This document shows, in pieces, positions 25,940 through 34,984 of a stretch of DNA of 64,000 nt (position 1 is the first letter of the stretch; each line of letters starts with the position of its first letter). The notes beneath the pieces were generated by a model. It ran no database searches and was not told the DNA's origin. It was given only the letters and a program-made list of their open reading frames with translations. The stretch comes from Methylophilus sp. Lineage in GTDB: Bacteria > Pseudomonadota > Gammaproteobacteria > Burkholderiales > Methylophilaceae. The translations under genes were made by a program, and so were the position numbers. The stretch covers positions 62,001-126,000 of the forward strand of contig NZ_SSGF01000030.1 in assembly GCF_008015755.1 (NCBI RefSeq), read 5' to 3'.

Positions 25940-28900
25940 TTACACGGCCTGCATGGCCGTTTGGCTTATGGCGGATTGTTGGGGCTGGGTGACCCAGGCT
26001 TCAAACAGGTCTAGTGCCAGGGGTTTGGTGAAATAATAGCCCTGGAAGATTTCGCAGCCCAGGTCGTTGAGCACATTGAGTTGCGCTTCGGTTTCGACGC
26101 CTTCGGCCAAAATCTCCAACTTGAGGCTTTGCGCCAGCGAAATAATGGCATTGACGATACTTTCGTGATCGTGGCCGTTGAGCATATCACGCACAAAAGA
26201 CTGATCAATTTTTAACTGGTCGAACGGCAGCCGCTTGAGATAAGACAAGGAAGAATAGCCAGTGCCAAAGTCGTCCAACGAGAAGCAGACGCCGCTTTGC
26301 TTGAGCGCGCTCATTTTGGCAATAATATCTTCGACATTATCTACCAGCATACTTTCTGTGAGTTCAAGCTTGAGCTTGCCCGGGTCTATGCCTGCTTCAG
26401 CGAGCATATGCTGCACTTCTGCCACAAACCCAGGCTGCAAGTATTGCTTGGGACTGACATTGACCGACAGTACCAGGTGACGTAATTGTGGATGGCCAGC
26501 CCAGCGCTGCAACCTGTTGCAGGCTTCTTGCAAAACCCAACTACCCAACGCCACAATCTGGCCGGTATTTTCTGCCAGGCTAATAAACTGACCCGGCATG
26601 ATCACGCCATGCTCAGGATGCTGCCAGCGCACCAGCGCTTCCGCCCCGACAATATGGTGCTGCTGGTCGTATTGCGGCTGAAAATGCAAAGTGAATTCCT
26701 GTTTTTCAATCGCGGTATGCAAATCAGCTTCCAGCGCGGCGCGCTGACACAGTTCGGTTTCCATTTGCGTATCAAAAAACTGATAGCCATTGCGGCCCGC
26801 CTCTTTAGCCTTATACATCGCCATATCGGCGCGGCGCAGTAACTCGTCCGTTTGGCTCATGTGTTCAGGATCAAACAACACGACGCCGATACTGGGCGTG
26901 GTGTAATGCTGGTAATGCTTAAGGTTAAACGGCTTTTTAAACGCAGCCAAAATCTTTTCGCAGACACGTCTGGCCTGTTTTTCAGCCTGTATGGCATCAT
27001 GATGCAAGCTATCGAGCACGACCACAAACTCATCACCGCCCAAGCGACTGACAGTATCAAAGCGGCGCACCGATTGCTTGATGCGCTTGGCTACTTCAAC
27101 CAGCAAGGCATCGCCGACATCGTGTCCGTGCGTATCATTGAGCGTTTTAAAGTTATCAATATCAATAAACAGCAAGGCGCCACCGGTTTCCTTGCGCATG
27201 GCTTTACGCACATGCGTCGCCAGTTTTTCCTGCAACAACATGCGGTTAGGCAAGCCGGTCATGGTGTCGTAATAGGCCAACTGGCGGATTTGCGCATCGG
27301 CCTGTTTACGCTCAGTAACATCCCTGAACACCGCCACCCAATGCGTCACCACGCCGCCTTTATCTGGCAAAGGCACAGCATCCATATCAAGCGAGACGCC
27401 GATGCCAGCCTGATTCACGGTCACCACCTCGGCTTTAACCGCACGCATCTGCTGAAAGGCGTCTTTGATCCGCTCCAGCTCACGCCCAGGCGTGGCCTCC
27501 TGAAACAACGCAAAGGGCGAAACACCGCTCAGCAAGTCTATGGAACGGCCAGTAATCCGGGAAAAAGCATCGTTTAAAAACACGATTTTTTGCTGCATGG
27601 GCGCGTGCAGCGGCGACTCGGTAATCATGACAATATCGTTGAGCCTGGAGACGCCATTGCGCAACAAATGCAGTTGCTCGTCTGACTGTTCACGCTCAAT
27701 GGCTAGGCCGAGAATGTGGGCGTAGCTGTCGATAAAATCGAGTTCTGCTACGTGTGGACTATGGCGCTGTTGGCGATACATGGCCAACAGCCCAAGCACG
27801 CGGCGGCTGCGTGAGTAAATCGGCACGGTCCAGCAGGCACGCAGGCCATGGCTCATGGCAGGCGCACAACAGGCCTGCCATAACGGGTGCGTGCTGATGT
27901 CTTCAGCAATCAACCGGCGCTCGGTCAATGCGGTCATACCGCATGCCTGCAAATCGATCTCATCTATGGCTTTGGCATAAGCAATTGGCAACCTGGCCGA
28001 GGCGATCCGGCGCAAATGCTGGCCTTCTTTATCCAGCAGCAACATCGCACAACGCACATCGGGAAACTGCTGCTCGATTAATAACACCGCAGCATGCAAA
28101 ACGTCTGGCAACGCCACATCGGCCAGCATCATGGCTTGAATTCTGTCTTGCCCTTGCTTGATGGCCGCCAGTTGCTTGTGCGCGGTGATGTCTTGCAACG
28201 AACCTTGCAACTTGACAATCTTGCCTTCGTGATCGCGCACGGGCCGGCCCATGGCGCGCACCCAGAAGCGGCGACCATTGGTCGTGATCTTTTCCAGCTC
28301 CAGGTCATAAGGCATGCCTTCATCGATACATTGTCGAATCGCGCTGCTCATCAATGCCTGATACTCAGGCACAAACATGCTCAAGCCCTCCTCTACCGTT
28401 GGCGAGTAGCCTGGCGGCATATCATGCAAAATGGCGACTTCGTCAGACCAGTGAATCAGATTGGTTTTAAGGTCAATGATCCAACCGCCGATTTTTGCTA
28501 CGCTACCTGCCACTTTGAGCAGATATTCAGCCTCTGTGCGCCGGTCAATTTCGCTTTGTAAGGCCTGCGTGCGATGAATCACTTGCCGCCTGATTTGCAA
28601 GTTCCACAGAAATGTCACGCCTAATATTAGCAACAGCAGGGCAACGCCTCGCGTAAACCACAGCATGTATGGTCGTTTCACCAGCACATCGCCCTGATAG
28701 ACAAAGCCTTTCAGGCTATATTGCGCCGGAATCAAGCCGAGCTCGGCAAACGTGTTGGCAATGACATCCCATCGATCTTCATTCATGTGCCCCCAAGGCA
28801 CTACTTCCGACAACACATAAGGCACCATTAAACTGGCTTCCTGCATCAGCGTTTGCTGGGTCAAGCCACGCTTGGTGACCCCAGGCATACGGGCAATCTG

Positions 28901-29653
28901 CTGGACCATTGCCTCTTTGTGGTTGAACGCGTATGCCCAGCCTTTTTTGGTGGCGCGCAAAAAAGCCTCCACACGTTCTGGATGCATAGACAATTCACGC
29001 TCTGTCGTGAATAAAATATCGCCATAAAAATCGACGCCATAGCCCTGATTGCTAATCATCGCTGGTGAATAGCCCATGTGCTGTAACTGCACGGGCTCAT
29101 CCATGGCATACGCCGAAATGACATCGACCTTGCCTTCTATCAAATCCTGCAAGCGCCAACTATGCGGCACGATGGTCATCTGCTTAATATCAATATGTTG
29201 CTTGAGCAGCATGGCTTTAAACTGCAAGCCCCCCTGATCACCCGACATCATGATGCGTTTGCCGATCAGGTCTTCAGGCCGATAGATACCACTTTCATTC
29301 AAACTGAGTAAGACGTAAGGCGAGTGCTGAAAAACGGCAGCGAGCGCCACCACGGGTTTGCCAGTGATGCGGGAAACCAGAATTTCGGAATCCCCAATCG
29401 AGTAATCCGCTTGGCCTGATAGCACCTGCTGTAAAGGTGGCTTGTCCTTGCTGCCTTCGATAATCTCGACATCCAGGCCTTCATCACGGTAAAAGCCTTG
29501 CTGTTGGGCAGCATAGTAACCGGCAAACTGAAACTGATGATGCCACTTGAGCTGTAGCCTGATATGCTCGGATGCAGCGGCAACAGTCGCAATCGCCAGG
29601 CACACGCATGCCAGCAGCCATTTGCATAATGTAAGAGTCAGTCCGCGCTTCAT
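25940..29653 (-). CDS. Membrane GGDEF-EAL protein with NMT1/THI5-like periplasmic sensor
   Basis: 1237 residues. Order: signal peptide (1-27, ending AAASEH); NMT1/THI5-like solute-binding domain in the periplasm (about 28-300; LQLKWHHQFQFAGYYAAQQQ is the typical opening); one transmembrane helix (about 322-342, GVALLLLILGVTFLW); PAS-PAC (about 385-500); GAF (about 510-660); PAS-PAC (about 670-795); GGDEF (about 805-960) with RLGGDEFVVV; EAL (about 975-1220) with EALVRWQHPEHG, DDFGTGYSS and AEGVET. Both enzymatic motifs are intact. NMT1/THI5 domains bind thiamine-pyrimidine precursors or related ligands, so this may link an extracellular nutrient to c-di-GMP. ATG 29653 begins a good signal peptide; the frame extends 15 codons upstream. 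Confidence 0.92.
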   Translation of the reverse strand: MKRGLTLTLCKWLLACVCLAIATVAAASEHIRLQLKWHHQFQFAGYYAAQQQGFYRDEGLDVEIIEGSKDKPPLQQVLSGQADYSIGDSEILVSRITGKPVVALAAVFQHSPYVLLSLNESGIYRPEDLIGKRIMMSGDQGGLQFKAMLLKQHIDIKQMTIVPHSWRLQDLIEGKVDVISAYAMDEPVQLQHMGYSPAMISNQGYGVDFYGDILFTTERELSMHPERVEAFLRATKKGWAYAFNHKEAMVQQIARMPGVTKRGLTQQTLMQEASLMVPYVLSEVVPWGHMNEDRWDVIANTFAELGLIPAQYSLKGFVYQGDVLVKRPYMLWFTRGVALLLLILGVTFLWNLQIRRQVIHRTQALQSEIDRRTEAEYLLKVAGSVAKIGGWIIDLKTNLIHWSDEVAILHDMPPGYSPTVEEGLSMFVPEYQALMSSAIRQCIDEGMPYDLELEKITTNGRRFWVRAMGRPVRDHEGKIVKLQGSLQDITAHKQLAAIKQGQDRIQAMMLADVALPDVLHAAVLLIEQQFPDVRCAMLLLDKEGQHLRRIASARLPIAYAKAIDEIDLQACGMTALTERRLIAEDISTHPLWQACCAPAMSHGLRACWTVPIYSRSRRVLGLLAMYRQQRHSPHVAELDFIDSYAHILGLAIEREQSDEQLHLLRNGVSRLNDIVMITESPLHAPMQQKIVFLNDAFSRITGRSIDLLSGVSPFALFQEATPGRELERIKDAFQQMRAVKAEVVTVNQAGIGVSLDMDAVPLPDKGGVVTHWVAVFRDVTERKQADAQIRQLAYYDTMTGLPNRMLLQEKLATHVRKAMRKETGGALLFIDIDNFKTLNDTHGHDVGDALLVEVAKRIKQSVRRFDTVSRLGGDEFVVVLDSLHHDAIQAEKQARRVCEKILAAFKKPFNLKHYQHYTTPSIGVVLFDPEHMSQTDELLRRADMAMYKAKEAGRNGYQFFDTQMETELCQRAALEADLHTAIEKQEFTLHFQPQYDQQHHIVGAEALVRWQHPEHGVIMPGQFISLAENTGQIVALGSWVLQEACNRLQRWAGHPQLRHLVLSVNVSPKQYLQPGFVAEVQHMLAEAGIDPGKLKLELTESMLVDNVEDIIAKMSALKQSGVCFSLDDFGTGYSSLSYLKRLPFDQLKIDQSFVRDMLNGHDHESIVNAIISLAQSLKLEILAEGVETEAQLNVLNDLGCEIFQGYYFTKPLALDLFEAWVTQPQQSAISQTAMQAV

Positions 29654-29846
29654 GGGTATCCGAACAACGTGAAAAAATATGGGATTGGTTGCCAACAACC
29701 AATCTCACCCAACCATGTTTATACCGCACCGCCGACTGTTCACATCAAGCAAACAGACAACCATTTATAGTCATATCAATCGAATTGACCGCTATGCTTT
29801 TTAGCTTATCGCCCAGGCCTAGATTTAAAGCATGATCAGTCGTTAC

Positions 29847-31046
29847 TCAGTGACTTGAATGTTGGCCGGGCTTGAGGGTAAATGACAGTAAGAACATCAG
29901 ACATGACACCAGACATAACAACTGAAAACCACTCTCGAAGTGACCACTCACATCATGCATGCGCCCCACTATAAAAGGGCCACACGCTGCGATCAGATAG
30001 CCAACGGTTAACACAAACGCATTCCAGCGATTGGCTGCATCCGGGGTATGCGTATGGTCTAGCGGCAAGGTCATCGCCAAGGTAAATGCCCCGCCGAGAC
30101 CAAGCGCCGTCAGCGGCACCCACAACCACGGCCAGGCGCCTGGCGTCGCCATACCTGCCAAACCTATGGTAGAGACCAAAGCGCAGCCTGCGAGCCAGCC
30201 ACGTCGATCTGTGTGTCGGCTATACATGCCAACCACCGGGCTCGCTAGCATAAAGCAAAAAGTAAAACTGGCGAGGACGGCGCCAGCCTCGGCAGCAGGC
30301 ATACCACTTTCCTGATACATCGCCGCTGTCCAGGTGAGGATGGCATAAAACAAAAAGTTAACGCAGGCAAAGAATAAGGCAATCATCCAGGCCACTGGTG
30401 TGCGTAAAGGCAAGCGTGAAGGCGCTGCCTGTGGCGGCGTCCCATTGACGGCACGGGTGGTGACCGATTTGCGTATCACTTGCCACCAGGCCACCATGGC
30501 AATCACACCTAGCACCGCCCACAGACCAGTCGCGACCCGCCAGCCCGCAGCTTGTAATATCCAGCCAGTGAGACCGGCTGACAAGGTGCTACCCAATGAC
30601 AAAGCGGTGGCGTAAATGCCCATCATCAAGGCCGCGCGATGCGCAAAACTGGCTTTGACGATGCCGGCAAACATGGCGCCTGCAATGGCGATCCCAGCCC
30701 CGACACCGACAGTCGCCGCGATGAGTAAACCACTACCAGGAGAGTAAGCGCGCACCAACATCGACAGACTCAGCACACTCAACGCAAACATCAGCACTTT
30801 ATTCACACCAAATCGGCGTACCAGCCAAGGCGTAGGCAACGCTAACGCGCCCATTAAGACATCAGGAATCGCTGTCATCATCGACGCCATGGCGTGACTC
30901 AACTGAAAGCGCTCGATGATGGCGGGCAACGCCGGGCCCATGGAAACAATCCCTGGCCGCAAGGCGATGGCCACCAACACAATCGCCAACACTAACCACC
31001 ACTCCGTTTTAGAGAAACCCGCAGGAATTCCCTGACTATTTTTCAT
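29847..31046 (-). CDS. MFS transporter of the CynX/NimT family
   Basis: 399 residues with about 12 hydrophobic segments. The opening region has ALRPGIVSMGPALPAIIERF, the N-terminal signature of CynX (cyanate) and NimT (2-nitroimidazole) carriers, and the A-motif-like WLVRRFGVNKVL follows helix 2. The second half begins near PVAWMIALFF. Transport substrate is uncertain: cyanate is the best-known for the family, but no cyanase gene is adjacent. The divergent xth gene starts about 195 bases away. Confidence 0.82.
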   Translation of the reverse strand: MKNSQGIPAGFSKTEWWLVLAIVLVAIALRPGIVSMGPALPAIIERFQLSHAMASMMTAIPDVLMGALALPTPWLVRRFGVNKVLMFALSVLSLSMLVRAYSPGSGLLIAATVGVGAGIAIAGAMFAGIVKASFAHRAALMMGIYATALSLGSTLSAGLTGWILQAAGWRVATGLWAVLGVIAMVAWWQVIRKSVTTRAVNGTPPQAAPSRLPLRTPVAWMIALFFACVNFLFYAILTWTAAMYQESGMPAAEAGAVLASFTFCFMLASPVVGMYSRHTDRRGWLAGCALVSTIGLAGMATPGAWPWLWVPLTALGLGGAFTLAMTLPLDHTHTPDAANRWNAFVLTVGYLIAACGPFIVGRMHDVSGHFESGFQLLCLVSCLMFLLSFTLKPGQHSSH

Positions 31047-31240
31047 TTTTTGCTCCTGACTTCAAACGATGCAAACGTCACTGTAACGGGGAGCGAGTCA
31101 TTGAAAAATACGCCATTTGTCTGATATGGCAGCGCGGGCCGACGTGTCGGTGGCAGGCAGCGATAAAAGAGTGGTGTAAAATGCGCATGCAACCCTGGCG
31201 CACGATGCGCACCCGGCATCATTTTTTGTGGAGAATATTG

Positions 31241-32011
31241 TTGAAACTGGCTACTTGGAACGTCAACTCCCTGACTGTGCGCTTGCCGCATATACTGGAC
31301 TGGCTGGCTGCTAATCAGCCAGATGTGTTATGTCTGCAGGAAACCAAGCAGGAAGATAGCAAATTTCCTTATGCCGCCTTGCAAGAAGCCGGGTTTAATG
31401 CCGTCCATAATGGCCAAAAAACCTACAACGGGGTGGCGATTATCAGCCCACATCCGCTGCACGATGTGCACCTTGACCTGCCCAATTTCGCAGACGAACA
31501 AAAGCGCATTATTGCGGCCACCATACAAGGTGTGCGCGTGATTTGCGCCTATGTGGTGAATGGCCAGGCGCTGGATTCAGATAAATACCAATATAAACTG
31601 AATTGGCTGACAGCCCTGCAGAACTGGATGACAGACGAGTTGAAGCAACACGAAAAACTCGCCTTGTTAGGGGATTACAATATTGCGCCGGATGATAGAG
31701 ATTGCCATGACCCGGCCGCCTGGTCAGGTCAAGTACTGGTGAGCCAGCCCGAACGGGAAGCCTTTGCGCGATTATTGGCGCTGGGGTTACACGATAGCTT
31801 TCGCCTGTTTAACGACGAAACCGGGCAGTTTAGCTGGTGGGATTACCGCATGGCCGCGTTTCGCCGCAACATGGGCATGCGCATAGACCATATTCTGGTC
31901 AGTGATGCGCTCAAGCCATTGTGCCAGAGTTGTGTCATCGACAAGGCACCACGAAAACTGGAGCGCCCCAGCGATCACACACCAGTCATGCTGACACTGG
32001 CAAACGCGTAA
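31241..32011 (+). CDS. xthA: Exodeoxyribonuclease III
   Basis: 256 residues when started at TTG 31241, the family length; GGAG lies eight bases before it and the protein then opens with LKLATWNVNSL as expected. An in-frame ATG at 31181 would add 20 unrelated residues. AP endonuclease and 3'-5' exonuclease of base-excision repair. Active-site pieces: WNVNS (Asn), CLQETKQ (Glu), LLGDYNIAPDD (Asp, Asn), and DHILVS and PSDHTPVML (final Asp-His). It ends exactly against the stop codon of the convergent coiled-coil gene. Confidence 0.93.
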   Translation: MKLATWNVNSLTVRLPHILDWLAANQPDVLCLQETKQEDSKFPYAALQEAGFNAVHNGQKTYNGVAIISPHPLHDVHLDLPNFADEQKRIIAATIQGVRVICAYVVNGQALDSDKYQYKLNWLTALQNWMTDELKQHEKLALLGDYNIAPDDRDCHDPAAWSGQVLVSQPEREAFARLLALGLHDSFRLFNDETGQFSWWDYRMAAFRRNMGMRIDHILVSDALKPLCQSCVIDKAPRKLERPSDHTPVMLTLANA

Positions 32012-32962
32012 TTAAACGGTAGGCATCACAAACTTGATGCCTTGCAGTACTTCCAGAATGCGTGATTTGAGGCGTTTATTCATCTCGGCCTCTATTTCCT
32101 GCAGTTGCGCGGCCACGACCGTTGCCACCACTGCCTCTATTTTCTCTTGCAAAGCAGGGGCTGTCGCAGCTAGTTCAGCCTGCATATTCTGTTTAAATTC
32201 GGCCATTTGCGCCGCGTTGAGCTCGGTAAACACCTGCTGCAAAGACGCTTTGTAATCATCCACCAGCGTCGATGCCGCTAAGGCCTGGCTGTCAGACAAG
32301 GTTTGCTTGTGAGTGTCCTGCAACTGTTGCAGATGCTCGGCCAAGCCTTGCTCAAGTTGCTCTCGCAAAGAATTTAGGCGACTTTCCATGTGGGCTTGTT
32401 GCGCATCCATCAGTGGCGAAAAAGTTTCGCCTAACCATTGCTGACTGGCTTTATCGACCGTGTCACGCAGCGCCTGTTCGGTGCTGGCCAGTAACTGCTG
32501 CTGGCTGTCACCTAATTGTGACAGCTTTGCTTCAAGCGCTTGCAGTTGCTGCTGGCTAGTGTTTTCTAACGTGCTGTGAAAGGCTTGCTCACTGGCCTGT
32601 ATCTGCGTTTGCTGGGTTTCAGCCACCTGGCTGGCTTGGGCCTCAAACGCCTGCAACTGCTGTTTGCCAACATGGTCCATGGCCTCACGAAAAGCATGCT
32701 CTATTGCCTGAATGCTATCACCAACCTGCGATTGCGCCTTGGCTAACACCTCTTGTTGCAGTGTGTTGGCATAATCGGCCAGCGACTGCTGGCCAGCCGT
32801 CAGCGTCTCCGTATTTTTCTCAGCGAGCTGGGTCGCCACCAGTTGCGCAATTTCCGGCAACAAAGCCTGTTTCAGTTGCGTCACCAGTTCGTCCATGTCA
32901 AACGCAGGCGCAGCCCCTTTATGCACGACTTTGGTTAATACCGGAATTTCTGAAATATCCAC
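32012..32962 (-). CDS. Coiled-coil protein of unknown function
   Basis: 316 residues, almost entirely predicted alpha-helical coiled coil, very rich in Gln, Ala, Glu and Leu. It has internal similarity: several blocks contain SQQQLQALEAKLSQ-like motifs. The N-terminus (DISEIPVLTKVVHKG) and C-terminus (RLKSRILEVLQGIKFVMPTV) are the only segments with a distinct character. The former resembles the start of DUF2486 proteins of Burkholderiales, which I state from memory. No signal peptide or membrane helix. It lies 22 bases downstream of holC on the same strand, behind pepA-holC. Stop codon abuts that of xthA. Possible role in scaffolding; unknown. Confidence 0.7.
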   Translation of the reverse strand: MDISEIPVLTKVVHKGAAPAFDMDELVTQLKQALLPEIAQLVATQLAEKNTETLTAGQQSLADYANTLQQEVLAKAQSQVGDSIQAIEHAFREAMDHVGKQQLQAFEAQASQVAETQQTQIQASEQAFHSTLENTSQQQLQALEAKLSQLGDSQQQLLASTEQALRDTVDKASQQWLGETFSPLMDAQQAHMESRLNSLREQLEQGLAEHLQQLQDTHKQTLSDSQALAASTLVDDYKASLQQVFTELNAAQMAEFKQNMQAELAATAPALQEKIEAVVATVVAAQLQEIEAEMNKRLKSRILEVLQGIKFVMPTV

Positions 32963-32984
32963 ACCATCCCCTTTGCAAGGCTTG

Positions 32985-33407
32985 TTACTGCGATTGCTTA
33001 TTTATGTGTTGAATCTCGTAACCACGGTCACGATAAAATGCCCAACGCTGCCGGCCAGCCATTTTGTCAGCCTCATCAGTACCGATCAACTCGAAGACAT
33101 GGCGAAAACGACTAAAAAACTTAGGCAAGGCTGCCTGACAATTAAACAGCAAGTCATCGTGCTGAATCTGCGTCGGCAGCCAGGCCAGGTGCACCGGCGT
33201 CAGACTAGCATTTGCCGCATCTGCCAGTACATTCGGCACAAAACTATCCGCTGTTTGCTGCCATAGCTGATCACCGATGGCTTGTGCCTGGTCACGATCG
33301 GGCACATAAATGGTCACACGCCGTTGCCGCGCCCATGCCTGGTTCACCAAATGCTGTATCAAGGCAACAGGCTCAGTCACATCAGTATAAAAACGGATTT
33401 TGGTCAT
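32985..33407 (-). CDS. holC: DNA polymerase III chi subunit
   Basis: 140 residues. HolC links the clamp loader to single-strand-binding protein. Typical features: MTKIRFYTDVTEPVALIQHL at the start, ARQRRVTIYVPDRDQAQAIG, then FVPNVLADAANASLTPVHLA and LLFNCQAALPKFFSRF, the conserved D-x-L-x-N-x(4)-P region. It starts seven bases after the pepA stop, in the widespread pepA-holC arrangement. Confidence 0.93.
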   Translation of the reverse strand: MTKIRFYTDVTEPVALIQHLVNQAWARQRRVTIYVPDRDQAQAIGDQLWQQTADSFVPNVLADAANASLTPVHLAWLPTQIQHDDLLFNCQAALPKFFSRFRHVFELIGTDEADKMAGRQRWAFYRDRGYEIQHINKQSQ

Positions 33408-33414
33408 GGCAGCT

Positions 33415-34896
33415 TTATTTGGCGGCTTGTTCCAGCAAATACGTCACCAGCAAAGGCACTGGACGACCCGTACCGCCTTTTTCCTTGCCAGACTTCCAGG
33501 CCGTGCCGGCGATATCCAGGTGCGCCCAGTCATATTTTTTGGCAAACCGCGACAAGAAACAAGCGGCAGTAATACTGCCCGCCGCGCGGCCACCGATGTT
33601 GGCGATATCGGCAAAGTTACTGTCCAGCTGGCTTTGATAATCGTCCCACAATGGCATTTGCCAGGCACGGTCATTGGCCTGCTCGCCCGCGGCCAGCAAG
33701 GCCTTGGCCAAGGCATCGTTATTGGCAAACAAGCCGCTGACATGATGGCCCAGCGCAATCACGCAAGCACCTGTCAAGGTCGCAATATCAATCACGGCCG
33801 CTGGTTCAAAACGCTCGGCATAGGTCAGCGCGTCGCACAAAATCAAACGGCCTTCGGCGTCGGTGTTCAGCACCTCAATGGTCTGGCCAGACATACTGGT
33901 TAACACATCCCCCGGCTTAGTGGCACGGCCACTCGGCATGTTTTCACAGGTGGGGATCAAGCCGACCACATTCAGTGGCAGCTTCAACTCACCCAAGGCT
34001 TTAAACACGCCCAGCACCGAGGCCGCACCGCACATGTCATACTTCATTTCATCCATGTCAGCGCCTGGTTTGAGGGAAATGCCGCCGGTATCAAAGGTGA
34101 TGCCCTTACCGACCAGCACCACTGGTTTTTGCGACTTTTTGCCCTGCAGATGCTGCAACACAATAAACCGTGGCGGCTCGTCACTGCCTCGCGTCACACC
34201 TAGGAAAGACCCCATATTGAGTTTTTCAATCGCGGCCTGCTCCAGTACCTCGACCTTAAAGCCGTACTCTTTGGCCAGCTTTTCAGCCTGCTTGCCCAAA
34301 TAGCTAGGCGTGCAGATATTAGGCGGCAAATTGCCCAGGTCTTTGGCCAATGCCACACCTTGGCCAAGACTGCTACCCTGGTTCACGCCCACCTCTGCAG
34401 CGGCTTGATCCGCTTTGTCCACCAGTACCATCACCTGTTTGAGTGGATGCGGCTCAACAGACTTCTCTTTCACCGCATTGACTTTATAGGTCGCGTCCAG
34501 CGCGACCTCAGCCAAGGCCGCAGCGATTTGCTGCAAGCTTGTTTTTTTGATACTGAGGCTGGCAATATCTGTCGCCACACTCTCAACCCCGGCGGGCAGC
34601 GCCTTCAGTGCCGCACGCACGCTGTTACGCACGCTTTTCAGGCTCGCCTCATCGGCTTTACCCAAGCCGACCAGCATCACCCTTGGCGCCGCCACTCCGG
34701 GCAGTTGGCGCAACAATAAGGTACTGCCGGTTTTACCTTCCATATCGCCGGACTTCAATGCGGTTGAAATGGCTTTTTCGCTGATCGCATCCAGCGATTT
34801 CGCTAAATCCGTCAGTTTTCGGCCCTCATAAATGCCGACCAGCAAGCAATCGGTACGCAATTTTTCCGGGGCAGCGCTTTTTATGCTAAATTCCAT
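33415..34896 (-). CDS. pepA: Leucyl aminopeptidase
   Basis: 493 residues. M17 family zinc/manganese aminopeptidase; in E. coli PepA also binds DNA at Xer sites. Signatures: GKGITFDTGGISLKPG (catalytic Lys and metal Asp), NTDAEGRLILCDALTYA (metal-binding Asp-Glu and Arg) and DIATLTGACVIALG. ATG 34896 is chosen because AAAGGA lies five bases upstream; an in-frame ATG at 34917 would add seven residues. Cotranscribed with holC and probably the coiled-coil gene. Divergent from lptF, with 88 bases between starts. Confidence 0.96.
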   Translation of the reverse strand: MEFSIKSAAPEKLRTDCLLVGIYEGRKLTDLAKSLDAISEKAISTALKSGDMEGKTGSTLLLRQLPGVAAPRVMLVGLGKADEASLKSVRNSVRAALKALPAGVESVATDIASLSIKKTSLQQIAAALAEVALDATYKVNAVKEKSVEPHPLKQVMVLVDKADQAAAEVGVNQGSSLGQGVALAKDLGNLPPNICTPSYLGKQAEKLAKEYGFKVEVLEQAAIEKLNMGSFLGVTRGSDEPPRFIVLQHLQGKKSQKPVVLVGKGITFDTGGISLKPGADMDEMKYDMCGAASVLGVFKALGELKLPLNVVGLIPTCENMPSGRATKPGDVLTSMSGQTIEVLNTDAEGRLILCDALTYAERFEPAAVIDIATLTGACVIALGHHVSGLFANNDALAKALLAAGEQANDRAWQMPLWDDYQSQLDSNFADIANIGGRAAGSITAACFLSRFAKKYDWAHLDIAGTAWKSGKEKGGTGRPVPLLVTYLLEQAAK

Positions 34897-34984
34897 CTTT
34901 ATCCTTTGTGATTCCATGCAATTTGCCTGAGTGATGGTTGTATTATCTAGTGTTTTATGCTGATTTCAAAGCGGTGCATCTAAA

